Assembly (NCBI RefSeq): GCF_019966495.1
Contig: NZ_JAIMIA010000012.1
Location: 16,307-80,306, forward strand
Length of the DNA: 64,000 nucleotides
Direction of reading: 5' to 3'
Source of the DNA: Tateyamaria pelophila
GTDB lineage: Bacteria > Pseudomonadota > Alphaproteobacteria > Rhodobacterales > Rhodobacteraceae
The notes beneath the pieces were generated by a model, which ran no database searches, was not told the origin of the DNA, and saw nothing but the letters and a program-made list of their open reading frames with translations. Position 1 is the first letter of the stretch. Every line of letters starts with the position of its first letter. Shown in pieces: positions 34,583 through 43,416 of this stretch. A program made the position numbers and the translations under genes.

Positions 34583-36463
34583 ATGGGCCAGGTGGCAGCA
34601 TCGACGGTCATGCAATATGTTATTCGTTTTGGCGTGCCACTGCTCATTCTGGCAGTTTGCCTGGGGCTTTTGTCGCAAGAGTTTTCGACCGCTGAACTTG
34701 CCAATCTGCCCGGTCATTTGCGCGACATTACCGCGCTGCAATGGGCAATGGCGGGTGGTCTGACACTGGCGAGTTTTTGGGCTGTCGGCCAATACGATGC
34801 GCTGGCACACCGGGCGCTGGGCACAGGAATCAGTGCGCGACACGCGCGCCTGACGGGCACCATCGGGATCGCGTTGGGTCAAACACTGGGTTTCGGGCTG
34901 TTGACCGGGGCGCTGGCGCGCTGGCGCATGTTGCCCGGTCTGAGCGCTGCGTGCGCTTTGCGCCTGTCGACGTATGTGTCCCTCAGTTTCATCATGGCTT
35001 GGGTCGTTGTGACGTCTTTGGTCTGCATCGTCCTGCCCGCTCCCAACTGGACGATGTGGCCCGCCTTGTCGGGCGTGATCGTCGCAGCGCTTTCGCTCTG
35101 GTTTCTGTTTCGCAGGCCCGTCCTGCACTGGCGTGGTCACACCTTGCCGATGCCAAGCCTGACCCTGACGGCAGCGTTTGTCTTTTGGGCCGCGTTGGAT
35201 ACCACCTTCGCGTCTGCGGCATTCTTTGTTTTCGTGCCCGATCCCGACCTGCAATTTGCGACATTCCTGCCGCTGTTCCTGGTTGCTTTGGGGGCAGCAC
35301 TTGTGTCGAACACGCCAGGCGGCATCGGCCCCTTCGAACTGATATTGCTCACGGCGTTGCCGCAGGCCGCGCCGGAGGCCGTGATGACGTCCATCATCGC
35401 ATACCGGCTAGTTTATTATGCGCTGCCAGCCGGGATCGCGATGCTGGCGCTGTTGCGCCCCTTTGCCTTGCCACGTGTGCGCCTGTCATTTGCAACCGGG
35501 GATCACCGGATCGGCCCGCGCAGCGAAGTCGGCGCAGTCCTGCAAAACGGCGGCTTCGTTCATCGCGATCAGGGCAGCAGTCTGGCCCTCTGGCCGACGG
35601 GACAAACCGTGACGCTGTTTGCGGACCCCGTGCAGGGGACGACAGACATGGCACTGGCCCAACTGACGACCTGCGCGCGGGCGGCTGTCAAATTCTCCTT
35701 TATCTACAAATGCGGCGGCCCGATGGCCGCAACGGCGCGCAAGGCCGGTTGGTCCGTGATCCACATGGCTGACGACGCCATCATTGATCTCGCGACCTAT
35801 GATCATGCGCTCCCGTCCAGACGCACATTGAGGCGAAAACTGCGCGCCAGAGAAAAGGCAGGGGTCCGGATCGTCTGTGACACAACAAGGTTTTACGCCG
35901 AGATGGCAGATGTAGACGCTGCGTGGCAAGAGATGCATGGCACAGCACGGGGCGGCAGCATGGGGCGACTGTCTGCGCCGTATATCCAAGATCAGTGGGT
36001 CGCCTGCGCCTATCACGACAACGCTCTGGTCGCGTTCATCACCGTGCATGTGGGCCATGATGACTGGTGTCTCGACATTATGCGGCACGTAAAAGATGTT
36101 CCCGAAGGTACGATGCACGGCCTCGTCGACGCCGCCATATTGGCTGCCCGAGACGCGGGCATAGATCAGTTTTGTCTCGCGGCGACACCTGCCTGTCCGA
36201 ACCCTAAAAGCGCGCTCTGGCGCTGGGTCGCGCGTCAAGCGGTGGCGCGCAGCGGTGGTCCGGGATTGCGTCAATTCAAATCCGCTTTTGCGCCACGGTG
36301 GTCTGCACGTTACGCCGCCGCTCCGAACCATATTCAGTTGGCCCTCGGCCTTGCTGACCTCACTCAGGAAATCCTTGATCCAATCCCTTTGACGCAGCAT
36401 GAATCAAACCAACCTCATTATGTTGATGAAGATTATGAAGTGGATTCACAGCGCTGCGCATGA
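34583..36463 (+). CDS. MprF-like phosphatidylglycerol aminoacyltransferase/flippase
   Basis: 626 residues from ATG 34583. The N-terminal 300 residues form about 8 membrane helices of the LPG synthase TM type, with FLPLFLVALGAALVSNTPGGIGPFELILL as a conserved part. The C-terminal soluble DUF2156 domain has SFIYKCGGPMAATARKAGW, TLRRKLRAREKAGVRI, MHGTARGGSMGRL and CLDIMRHVKDVPEGTMHGLVD. Such proteins add lysine (or another amino acid) to phosphatidylglycerol and flip it, lowering surface charge. It is shorter than staphylococcal MprF (about 840). Which amino acid is used is unknown. Confidence 0.8.
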   Translation: MGQVAASTVMQYVIRFGVPLLILAVCLGLLSQEFSTAELANLPGHLRDITALQWAMAGGLTLASFWAVGQYDALAHRALGTGISARHARLTGTIGIALGQTLGFGLLTGALARWRMLPGLSAACALRLSTYVSLSFIMAWVVVTSLVCIVLPAPNWTMWPALSGVIVAALSLWFLFRRPVLHWRGHTLPMPSLTLTAAFVFWAALDTTFASAAFFVFVPDPDLQFATFLPLFLVALGAALVSNTPGGIGPFELILLTALPQAAPEAVMTSIIAYRLVYYALPAGIAMLALLRPFALPRVRLSFATGDHRIGPRSEVGAVLQNGGFVHRDQGSSLALWPTGQTVTLFADPVQGTTDMALAQLTTCARAAVKFSFIYKCGGPMAATARKAGWSVIHMADDAIIDLATYDHALPSRRTLRRKLRAREKAGVRIVCDTTRFYAEMADVDAAWQEMHGTARGGSMGRLSAPYIQDQWVACAYHDNALVAFITVHVGHDDWCLDIMRHVKDVPEGTMHGLVDAAILAARDAGIDQFCLAATPACPNPKSALWRWVARQAVARSGGPGLRQFKSAFAPRWSARYAAAPNHIQLALGLADLTQEILDPIPLTQHESNQPHYVDEDYEVDSQRCA

Positions 36464-36503
36464 CAGTGCAACCCAACCGGTTTTCATCAAAGGTGACATC
36501 TCA

Positions 36504-37523
36504 ATGCCCGATCTTTTGACCCTTATGCTTGCGCAAAAGGGAACTTTGCTGGCGGACGGTGCCACGGGGACGAACCTGTTCAACATGGGCCTCATGTCCG
36601 GCGATGCACCCGAGATGTGGAACGAGGAACACCCCGAGAAGATTGCCGCCCTGTACAAGGGTGCCGTGGACGCGGGCAGCGATATCTTTCTGACAAATTC
36701 ATTCGGTGCAAATGCCTCGCGGCTCAAATTGCACGATGCAGGCCACCGCGCCTTTGAGCTCAGCAAGATTGCCGCGGAGATTGGTCGCGAGGTTGCGGAC
36801 GCCGCGGGCAGCACCGTCATCGTCGCAGGCTCGGTCGGACCCACCGGTGAAATCATGGAACCCGTCGGCACGCTGAAGCATGCGGATGCTGTCGAGATGT
36901 TTCACGAAACGGCCGCAGGTCTCAAAGCCGGAGGAGCCGATATCGCCTGGCTCGAGACAATATCGGCCGCCGAAGAATTCCGCGCCGCGGCCGAAGGCTT
37001 TGCTCTGGCCGACATGGCTTGGGTCGGCACCATGAGTTTTGACACCGCCGGGCGCACCATGATGGGCGTCACCAGCAAAGACATGGCAGCCCTCGTGGCC
37101 AGCCTGCCGAACCCGCCAGTCGCTTTCGGCGCCAATTGCGGCACCGGTGCATCGGACCTGCTGCGCACAGTGCAGGGATTCGTCGCCACCGGCACCGAGA
37201 TCCCGATTGTTGCCAAGGGCAACGCTGGAATCCCGAAATACCATGACGGGCACATTCATTACGACGGCACGCCGGAACTGATGGCTGACTACGCCGCTTT
37301 GGCCCGTGACAGCGGCGCGACCATCATCGGCGGATGCTGCGGCACGATGCCTGATCACCTGCGCCTGATGCGCGAAGCATTGGATACGCGTCCCAGGCAA
37401 TCCGCCCCGACGCTGGATGCAATCGTATCTGCCCTGGGGCCGTTTTCATCGGACAGCGATGGCACGGATGGCGGCGGTCCACCCGCACGGCGCAAACGCG
37501 GTGGTCGATCGCGCGCCGCCTAG
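36504..37523 (+). CDS. bmt: Homocysteine S-methyltransferase component (betaine-homocysteine methyltransferase-like)
   Basis: 339 residues from ATG 36504. LLADGATGTNLFNMGLMSGD opens the homocysteine methyltransferase barrel, and the zinc ligands are Cys in FGANCGTGASDLLRT and the CC pair in IIGGCCGTMPDHL. It makes methionine from homocysteine. With the corrinoid protein downstream it fits the separate homocysteine module of a split B12-dependent methionine synthase; alternatively it uses glycine betaine directly. The C-terminus is an Arg/Gly-rich tail. It starts 40 bp after the MprF-like gene. Confidence 0.85.
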   Translation: MPDLLTLMLAQKGTLLADGATGTNLFNMGLMSGDAPEMWNEEHPEKIAALYKGAVDAGSDIFLTNSFGANASRLKLHDAGHRAFELSKIAAEIGREVADAAGSTVIVAGSVGPTGEIMEPVGTLKHADAVEMFHETAAGLKAGGADIAWLETISAAEEFRAAAEGFALADMAWVGTMSFDTAGRTMMGVTSKDMAALVASLPNPPVAFGANCGTGASDLLRTVQGFVATGTEIPIVAKGNAGIPKYHDGHIHYDGTPELMADYAALARDSGATIIGGCCGTMPDHLRLMREALDTRPRQSAPTLDAIVSALGPFSSDSDGTDGGGPPARRKRGGRSRAA

Positions 37524-38596
37524 AACAAGTCCAGTTGCGCCGAGGGCTTGCGCGGGGGCACAAACAGGTCGCACCTCATCGACGGTGCCTTTTCCTTCAA
37601 TCTCAATCGCTTTGTCGCGACTTCAAAACGTCGCTGAATGATCTCGGCATAGGGCCCCTCCCCGCGCATGCGCCGCCCCCAGCGCGAATCGTAGTCTTGT
37701 CCGCCATGCATTTCGCGCAGCCGCGCCATAATGCGGCCCGCGCGGTCCGGGTAATTGACGTGCAACCACTCCTGCACCAGCGGTGACACTTCGCGCGGCA
37801 AGCGCAACATGATCCAACTGGCGCTGCAGGCGCCAGCCTCCTTGCCCGCCGCCAAAATCGATTCGAGTTCCGGGTCAGTCAGCGCCGGTATCATGGGCGA
37901 CGCCATGACGCGCACCGGCACGCGTGCCTGCGTCAACCTTTGGACCATCTGCAACCGGCGTGCCGGGGCTGGCGCGCGCGGCTCCATCAGCCGCAACAGC
38001 TTTGGATCAAGGGTCGTGATGGAGATGCCCACGCGCACCAGATCACGCTGCGCCATACGGCTCAGAATGTCCAAATCCCGCTCGATCAAAGTCCCCTTCG
38101 TCACGATGGCAATCGGGTGGCCACACGCTTCGAGCACTTCAAGGCAGCGGCGCATGATCTGATGCGCGCGCTCGATCGGCTGATACGGGTCGGTGTTGGT
38201 GCCAATCGCGATGGGCGCGACGCGATAGGATCCGCGCGCCAACTCTGCGCGCAACACCTCCGGCGCATCCGGACGCGCAATCAAACGCGTCTCGAAATCC
38301 AATCCCGGCGAAAGACCAAGATAAGCGTGGCTGGGTCGGGCAAAACAATAGACGCAGCCATGTTCGCACCCACGATAGGGATTGATGGACCGGTCAAATG
38401 GCAAATCCGGCGACCGGTTGTAAGAAATCAAACTGCGCGGCCGTTCCAGCGCCACTTCAGTGCGCAAAACCGGTAGATCATCTTCCTCCTCCCAGCCATC
38501 CGCTTCGGCATGGCGTGTCACGGGCTCAAAGCGGTTCACGCTGTTTGAGAGCGCGCCGCGCCCTTTGGGCACTGTTGTTTGCAAATCATGGCTCAT
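37520..38596 (-). CDS. Radical SAM protein, PA0069/SplB-like
   Basis: 358 residues from ATG 38596. The radical SAM cluster motif is CEHGCVYCFARPSHAYLG, preceded by SYNRSPDLPFDRSINPYRG, as in the PA0069 family. IAIGTNTDPYQPIER and VGISITTLDP follow. The product is not known. It converges on the bmt gene: the two stop codons share the palindrome CTAG at 37520-37523. Confidence 0.92.
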   Translation of the reverse strand: MSHDLQTTVPKGRGALSNSVNRFEPVTRHAEADGWEEEDDLPVLRTEVALERPRSLISYNRSPDLPFDRSINPYRGCEHGCVYCFARPSHAYLGLSPGLDFETRLIARPDAPEVLRAELARGSYRVAPIAIGTNTDPYQPIERAHQIMRRCLEVLEACGHPIAIVTKGTLIERDLDILSRMAQRDLVRVGISITTLDPKLLRLMEPRAPAPARRLQMVQRLTQARVPVRVMASPMIPALTDPELESILAAGKEAGACSASWIMLRLPREVSPLVQEWLHVNYPDRAGRIMARLREMHGGQDYDSRWGRRMRGEGPYAEIIQRRFEVATKRLRLKEKAPSMRCDLFVPPRKPSAQLDLF

Positions 38597-38799
38597 GTGA
38601 AATTTATAGAACATAACAAGAACTTTAGCCAGAAAAGAGTTGTAAATCAGACCCACCATCCGGCACAAGTGAGACGAAAGGCGCACGCAGGTCGCGCACA
38701 GTGCGGACGATGTCGTAATTTGGAAAGTGCACCTGCGACATTCCGGACGATAAGCAGATCACAGGCCAGGTCCGCGCACCTGCACTCAGAGGTAAGCCC

Positions 38800-39498
38800 A
38801 TGTCAGAAGAAGACGATATCATCCTCTCCGAGCTCGACGATGAAGAGCTCGTGCAGCAGATGTTTGATGACCTTTACGACGGTCTCAAGGAAGAGATCGA
38901 AGAAGGGGTCAACATCCTGCTGGAACGTGGATGGGCCCCCTATGATATTCTGACCAAGGCCCTTGTGGGCGGCATGACGATCGTGGGGGCTGATTTTCGC
39001 GACGGGATCCTGTTCGTCCCCGAAGTCCTGCTCGCAGCCAATGCGATGAAGGGCGGCATGTTCATCCTCAAGCCGCTTCTGGCCGAAACCGGCGCGCCAC
39101 GGGTCGGCAAGATGGTGATCGGCACCGTCAAAGGCGACATCCACGATATCGGCAAGAACCTTGTGGCGATGATGATGGAAGGGGCCGGTTTCGAGGTTGT
39201 TGATCTGGGCATCAACAATCCGGTTGAAAACTACCTGGAAGCAATGGAAGCAGAAGGGCCGGACATCGTTGGCATGTCCGCTTTGCTGACCACAACGATG
39301 CCTTACATGAAGGTTGTGATCGATACGATGGTCGAGAAGGGCATTCGAGACGATTATATCGTTCTGGTCGGCGGCGCCCCCTTGAACGAAGAGTTCGGCA
39401 AAGCCATCGGTGCAGATGCCTATTGCCGGGATGCGGCAGTCGCAGTCGAAACGGCAAAGGAATTTGTTGCACGCAAACATAACCAGATGAGCGCCTGA
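38800..39498 (+). CDS. Corrinoid (B12-binding) methyltransferase protein
   Basis: 232 residues. A helical N-terminal cap (GVNILLERGWAPYDILTKALVGGM) precedes the B12-binding Rossmann domain with the cobalt-ligating His in IGTVKGDIHDIGKNLVAMMM, then GINNPVENYLEA and MSALLTTTMPYMKVV. This is the MtbC/MetH-like corrinoid module carrying a methyl group between enzymes. No methyl-THF:corrinoid methyltransferase is in the window. An AGAGGT site precedes ATG 38800. Confidence 0.93.
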   Translation: MSEEDDIILSELDDEELVQQMFDDLYDGLKEEIEEGVNILLERGWAPYDILTKALVGGMTIVGADFRDGILFVPEVLLAANAMKGGMFILKPLLAETGAPRVGKMVIGTVKGDIHDIGKNLVAMMMEGAGFEVVDLGINNPVENYLEAMEAEGPDIVGMSALLTTTMPYMKVVIDTMVEKGIRDDYIVLVGGAPLNEEFGKAIGADAYCRDAAVAVETAKEFVARKHNQMSA

Positions 39499-39600
39499 TC
39501 GAATTGCCGGGCGCATCCAATGCATTGGCTTGCTTCTGACGCCAGAGGCTGGAGCATTACCTCGCAGCCAATTGCGCTTGTTTCAAGATGAGTACCCGTG

Positions 39601-39635
39601 TTCAGGCACGCTTGCCTCTTTATACTGTGCCTGAA
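39601..39635. promoter_or_regulatory. Hairpin between corrinoid gene and DUF1638 gene
   Basis: TTCAGGCAC and GTGCCTGAA form a 9-bp perfect stem around 17 nt, in the 297-bp gap. There is no T-run. It could be an attenuator or processing site; no other element is recognised in this gap. Confidence 0.45.
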
Positions 39636-39795
39636 TAGACGGCAAAGCGTGGCGGATGATCCTATTCTCGAGTATGATGGGTCGGGGATCGCCTGCGGCA
39701 CAGGGAAGCAAGCGCAAGACGCCCGGGTTCAGAAGAGGATTGATAGATGCTGAGCGCAGGGCAGACCATGCCGACGTCGAAACCATTGGTTCCCC

Positions 39796-40431
39796 ATGTC
39801 AATTCCAGATGATCATACCCTGACCGAGACAGGCGTAACCGCGTCCGGCCGTGGACGCATCCTCTTGATTGCCTGTGGTGCACTTGCCCGCGAAATTCTC
39901 GACCTCAAAGCAGCGAACGGATGGCAGCATATGGACCTGACTTGCCTGCCGGCCCAATTGCACCTCTACCCTGACAAGATAACACAAGCGGTGCGCAATT
40001 CAGTCGCCAAACACCGTACGGCTTATGAAAGCATCTTCGTGGTCTATGCGGATTGCGGCACGGGAGGGCACTTGCAAGCCGCATGCAAAGACATGGGAGT
40101 GGAGATGGTTTCAGGACCGCACTGCTACAGCTTTTTCGAGGGAAATGAAAAGTTTGCGAAGCAAAGCGAAAGTGAAATAACAACATTTTATCTGACGGAT
40201 TTCCTCGTGCGCCAGTTCGATGCCTTCATTGTCAAACCCATGGGGCTGGATCGGCACCCGGAATTGCGGGATATGTATTTTGGAAATTACGAAAAACTGG
40301 TGTACCAAGCTCAAACGGAAGATCCGAGCCTGACAAAAAAAGCGCAGGCCGCGGCACAGAGACTGGGACTGAAATTTGAACGGCGCTTTACAGGTTACGG
40401 CGATCTCCAAACGGCACTTGATACTCTATAG
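39796..40431 (+). CDS. DUF1638 protein
   Basis: 211 residues with ILLIACGALAREILDLKAANGW, the cysteine pair in VVYADCGTGGHLQ and HCYSFFEG near the metal-site region, and FLVRQFDAFIVKPMGLDRHPEL. This matches DUF1638, a family regularly found beside corrinoid-dependent methyltransferases. It is probably an accessory of the split methionine synthase; its biochemical role is not established. Confidence 0.85.
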   Translation: MSIPDDHTLTETGVTASGRGRILLIACGALAREILDLKAANGWQHMDLTCLPAQLHLYPDKITQAVRNSVAKHRTAYESIFVVYADCGTGGHLQAACKDMGVEMVSGPHCYSFFEGNEKFAKQSESEITTFYLTDFLVRQFDAFIVKPMGLDRHPELRDMYFGNYEKLVYQAQTEDPSLTKKAQAAAQRLGLKFERRFTGYGDLQTALDTL

Positions 40432-40463
40432 TCCCGCAGGTCCCCTTCTCTGTTCCCAAAAAT

Positions 40464-40526
40464 CCCGGGGGAGTCGCGCCAGCGACGGGGGCCGGCCCCC
40501 AGCCCAGAAAATTCGTACGAATTTTC
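40464..40526. repeat. Composite palindromic element before sufE
   Basis: Three parts: GTCGC/GCGAC (40473-40486), the self-complementary GGGGGCCGGCCCCC (40487-40500) and a 20-bp perfect palindrome GAAAATTCGTACGAATTTTC (40507-40526) ending one base before the sufE stop codon. It lies between converging genes and may act as a terminator in both directions or be a dispersed palindrome. Confidence 0.7.
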
Positions 40527-40931
40527 TTATCCCGCTGCGACCAGGCGAATCCGTTCGATCATTGCGCGCAGACCATTGGACCTCTGGGCGGACAAATGAT
40601 CGTTGAGACCTAACCGCGCCATCTCCGCACGCGCATCCACTCGCAGAACCTCCTCGGTGGACAGACCATTATAGAGTTGTCGCAACAGCGCAATCAGCCC
40701 TTTCACGATCATGGCATCGCTGTCACCTTCAAAATGAAACCGGTCATTCTCGATGACCGGATGCAGCCAGACTTGACTGGCGCAGCCATCGACCTTGGTG
40801 GCAGGTACTTTCAGAGCATCCGGCAGAGGCTCCATCGACTTGCCTTGCTCGATGACGTACCGATAGCGATCTTCCCAATCCTCCAGGAATTCAAAATCCT
40901 CGACGATCTCTTCGAATGCTGCGCTTGCCAT
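40527..40931 (-). CDS. sufE: SufE-family Fe-S sulfur acceptor
   Basis: 134 residues from ATG 40931. FLEDWEDRYRYVIEQGKSM, then the active Cys in KVDGCASQVWLHPVI, then IVKGLIALLRQLYNGLS and LGLNDHLSAQRSNGLRAM are all SufE hallmarks. It accepts sulfur from a SufS-type desulfurase for cluster assembly. Confidence 0.95.
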   Translation of the reverse strand: MASAAFEEIVEDFEFLEDWEDRYRYVIEQGKSMEPLPDALKVPATKVDGCASQVWLHPVIENDRFHFEGDSDAMIVKGLIALLRQLYNGLSTEEVLRVDARAEMARLGLNDHLSAQRSNGLRAMIERIRLVAAG

Positions 40932-41064
40932 GGGTGCCTCGCTTTGAACCGTATGATGTTGACCTAGGCGGGCAAGGGCCAAAGGTCCAGTCATAGAATG
41001 GGCGCTTTTCAACCTCCCTACGATCCGCTACCACATACGTCAAAGCAGACGAAGCAGGCGAACC

Positions 41065-41586
41065 ATGCGCATTCTGACCACATCCCTTCTTGTTGCGACC
41101 CTCGGACTGACGGCGTGCAACAGCCGGATCAATCCGGTAAACTGGGGCAGTGGCAACCAGGCTGTTTCAACGTCGCAAACTGCACCTGAAGAGATCAACC
41201 CACTCATCCCGGAGAACCCTAGACGTAACATCCTGAGCAGTCTGACAAATCCGGACGTCGAGTATTTGGGAACACCGATCGAACAAGTCACGGAAGTGGT
41301 TGTCGAATCCGTACCAGGTGGTGCGATCCTCGTCGCCACAGGTGTCTCCAGCATACAAGGCATCTATGATGTGCGACTGACCCCCTCCAACATTGATGCC
41401 GTGGCCGAAGACGGGGTTCTGACCTTCAGGCTCGAAGGCATCTACCCCGAAGGCGCACCGCGCGGCGGTCCGGAAAGGCTTCGCACCGTCAATGTTGGTG
41501 TCAAGCTCACCGACAATCAATTGGCGGATACGAGGGTGATACGGGTCGAGGCACGTCAAAACGCCCAGACCACAAGGCGTCGCTAG
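41065..41586 (+). CDS. Lipoprotein of unknown function
   Basis: 173 residues. The signal sequence ends in the lipobox LGLTACNS, so Cys would be acylated. Low-complexity Asn/Pro/Ser residues follow, then a compact domain (VTEVVVESVPGGAILVATGVSS, IYDVRLTPSN, LTFRLEGIYPEGAP). The family is not recognised. Its stop lies 3 bp from the rnd stop (converging). Confidence 0.8.
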   Translation: MRILTTSLLVATLGLTACNSRINPVNWGSGNQAVSTSQTAPEEINPLIPENPRRNILSSLTNPDVEYLGTPIEQVTEVVVESVPGGAILVATGVSSIQGIYDVRLTPSNIDAVAEDGVLTFRLEGIYPEGAPRGGPERLRTVNVGVKLTDNQLADTRVIRVEARQNAQTTRRR

Positions 41587-41589
41587 GCC

Positions 41590-42750
41590 CTAGTCGAGCG
41601 GGATGATGCGCACATCTGCGCCCTGAGCCGTCAACGCCACGCGTCCTTCACACAAACGGAGCGCGTCCTGCCCAAACACTTCGGCCCGCCATCCGCTCAG
41701 CGCGGGAACATCGCGCATCCCTGCCGCAATGGCATCCAGATCCGCAGCAGACGCAATCAGTTTCGCCGCCACCCCTGCACTCTCCGTCTTGGCCTTCAAA
41801 AGCACCCTCAAGAGATCGGCCAGAGCCGGGTTCACCTGCATTTTCTCTCGGCTTCGATCGGGTTTCGGCATCGCATTCGGCGCCATGTCGATGCCACGGG
41901 TCACAGCCGCAAGAATGCCGTCCGCAATCTCGCCTTTGCGTGCCTCGCGCAACAGCAGGCGTGACCGGCCGAGATCCTCATAGGACTGCGGCTTGTTACT
42001 GGCCAACTCCACCAACGCGTCGTCTTTGCACACGCGGTTGCGCGGAATATTCTTGCGCTGTGCATAGGTCTCGCGGAAGGCGGCCAGTTCCTGAACGATC
42101 GCGAGAAATTTCGACGACGAAGTGCGCGTTTTGACCCGCTTCCAAGCTTGGTCGGGGGCGACGATATAGGTTTGCGGCGACAAAAGCACCTGCAACTCTT
42201 CGTGCACCCAACGTGCGCGTCCCGTTTCCTCAAGCTTGGCCGACAGGAATTCATAGATCTGCCGCAAATGGGTGACGTCCGCGATCGCATAAGCCTTTTG
42301 CGCATCCGTCAGCGGTCGCCGTGACCAATCGGTAAAACGCGAGGATTTGTCCACGCCTTCACGTGTAATCTTGCGTACCAGAGTCTCATAGCCGACCTGC
42401 TCGCCAAACCCACAAACCATCGCCGCAACCTGCGTGTCAAAAAGCGGTTCCGGAAACACTTCGGCATCGACATAGAAAATCTCGAGATCCTGACGGGCGG
42501 CATGGAACACTTTCACCACCGACGTGTCGCGAAAGAGGTCATAGAGCGGCTCAAGCGACAGCCCCCCGGCCAATGGATCGACCAGAACCGCATTTTCATC
42601 CGTGGTGCCCGGCATTGCCAACTGGATCAGACACAATTTGGAATAATAGGTCCGTTCCCGCAAGAATTCCGTATCAACAGTCACATAGGGATGGGATTTG
42701 GCTTCTTCGCAGAAGGCGGCCAACGCGTCGGTCGTCGTGATGGTTTTCAT
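41590..42750 (-). CDS. rnd: Ribonuclease D
   Basis: 386 residues. The DEDD 3' exonuclease motifs are YVTVDTEFLRERTYYSKLCL (Exo I), VFHAARQDLEIFY (Exo II) and AYAIADVTHLRQIYEFL (Exo III), followed by HRDC-type domains (CKDDALVELASNKPQSYEDL). It trims tRNA 3' ends. It follows purM-purN in the same direction. Confidence 0.95.
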   Translation of the reverse strand: MKTITTTDALAAFCEEAKSHPYVTVDTEFLRERTYYSKLCLIQLAMPGTTDENAVLVDPLAGGLSLEPLYDLFRDTSVVKVFHAARQDLEIFYVDAEVFPEPLFDTQVAAMVCGFGEQVGYETLVRKITREGVDKSSRFTDWSRRPLTDAQKAYAIADVTHLRQIYEFLSAKLEETGRARWVHEELQVLLSPQTYIVAPDQAWKRVKTRTSSSKFLAIVQELAAFRETYAQRKNIPRNRVCKDDALVELASNKPQSYEDLGRSRLLLREARKGEIADGILAAVTRGIDMAPNAMPKPDRSREKMQVNPALADLLRVLLKAKTESAGVAAKLIASAADLDAIAAGMRDVPALSGWRAEVFGQDALRLCEGRVALTAQGADVRIIPLD

Positions 42751-42825
42751 ATGCGGCTTCTTGTTGTTGTTCTGGTTTGCACTGCATCGGGTCGCATGGC
42801 GTCTACACCAATCCCGGGCCAGTGA

Positions 42826-43416
42826 CTAGAGTGTGACGATACGCGTATCCCCCGCCGCAAAGCGGCGCAATACGGCGGGATAGAGGCGGTGTTCCTGTTC
42901 GAGGACACGCTCCGCCAGCGTGTCCGGCGTGTCATCCGGCAGAACTGGCACACGTGCCTGACCAAGGATCGGCCCATCGTCCAGCGCGGGTGTGACCAGA
43001 TGCACCGTGCAGCCGTGCTCCGTGTCTCCCGCTTTCAATGCGCGGGCATGTGTATGCAATCCTTTGTAAAGCGGCAACAGCGACGGATGAATGTTCAGCA
43101 TCCGGCCCGACCAAGGGGTCACGAAACCGGCTGTCAAAACCCGCATGAAGCCCGCCAGACACAGAATGTCGGGCGCGTGCGGGGCAAGTGCAGCGGTGAT
43201 CGCGGCCTCGAACCCGGCACGGTCTTCACCAAAGGGCCGGTGATCGATCACTTCGGTCGCGATGCCATGCGCCTTGGCCCAGGCGATCCCCCCTGATCCC
43301 GCATTGTTCGAGACGACCACAGCCGGGCGCGCCGCATGATCGTCAACCATATCCTCGACCAGAGCCCGCATGTTCGAACCGCCGCCAGAGACAAAGATGC
43401 CGACCCGTTTATGCAC
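42826..43416 (-). CDS. purN: Phosphoribosylglycinamide formyltransferase PurN
   Basis: 196 residues with a GTG start placed directly after the purM TAA. VGIFVSGGGSNMRALVEDM, VLTAGFVTPWSGRMLNIHPSLLPLYKGLHTH (catalytic His in NIHPS) and GCTVHLVTPALDDGPILGQ are typical. It uses 10-formyl-THF. Confidence 0.97.
   Translation of the reverse strand: MHKRVGIFVSGGGSNMRALVEDMVDDHAARPAVVVSNNAGSGGIAWAKAHGIATEVIDHRPFGEDRAGFEAAITAALAPHAPDILCLAGFMRVLTAGFVTPWSGRMLNIHPSLLPLYKGLHTHARALKAGDTEHGCTVHLVTPALDDGPILGQARVPVLPDDTPDTLAERVLEQEHRLYPAVLRRFAAGDTRIVTL

Noticed and set aside
36464..36503. SAM, SAH or cobalamin riboswitch ahead of bmt or the corrinoid gene
   Set aside because: The bmt gap is too short, and 38597-38799 shows none of the conserved boxes I know; only simple hairpins are seen.
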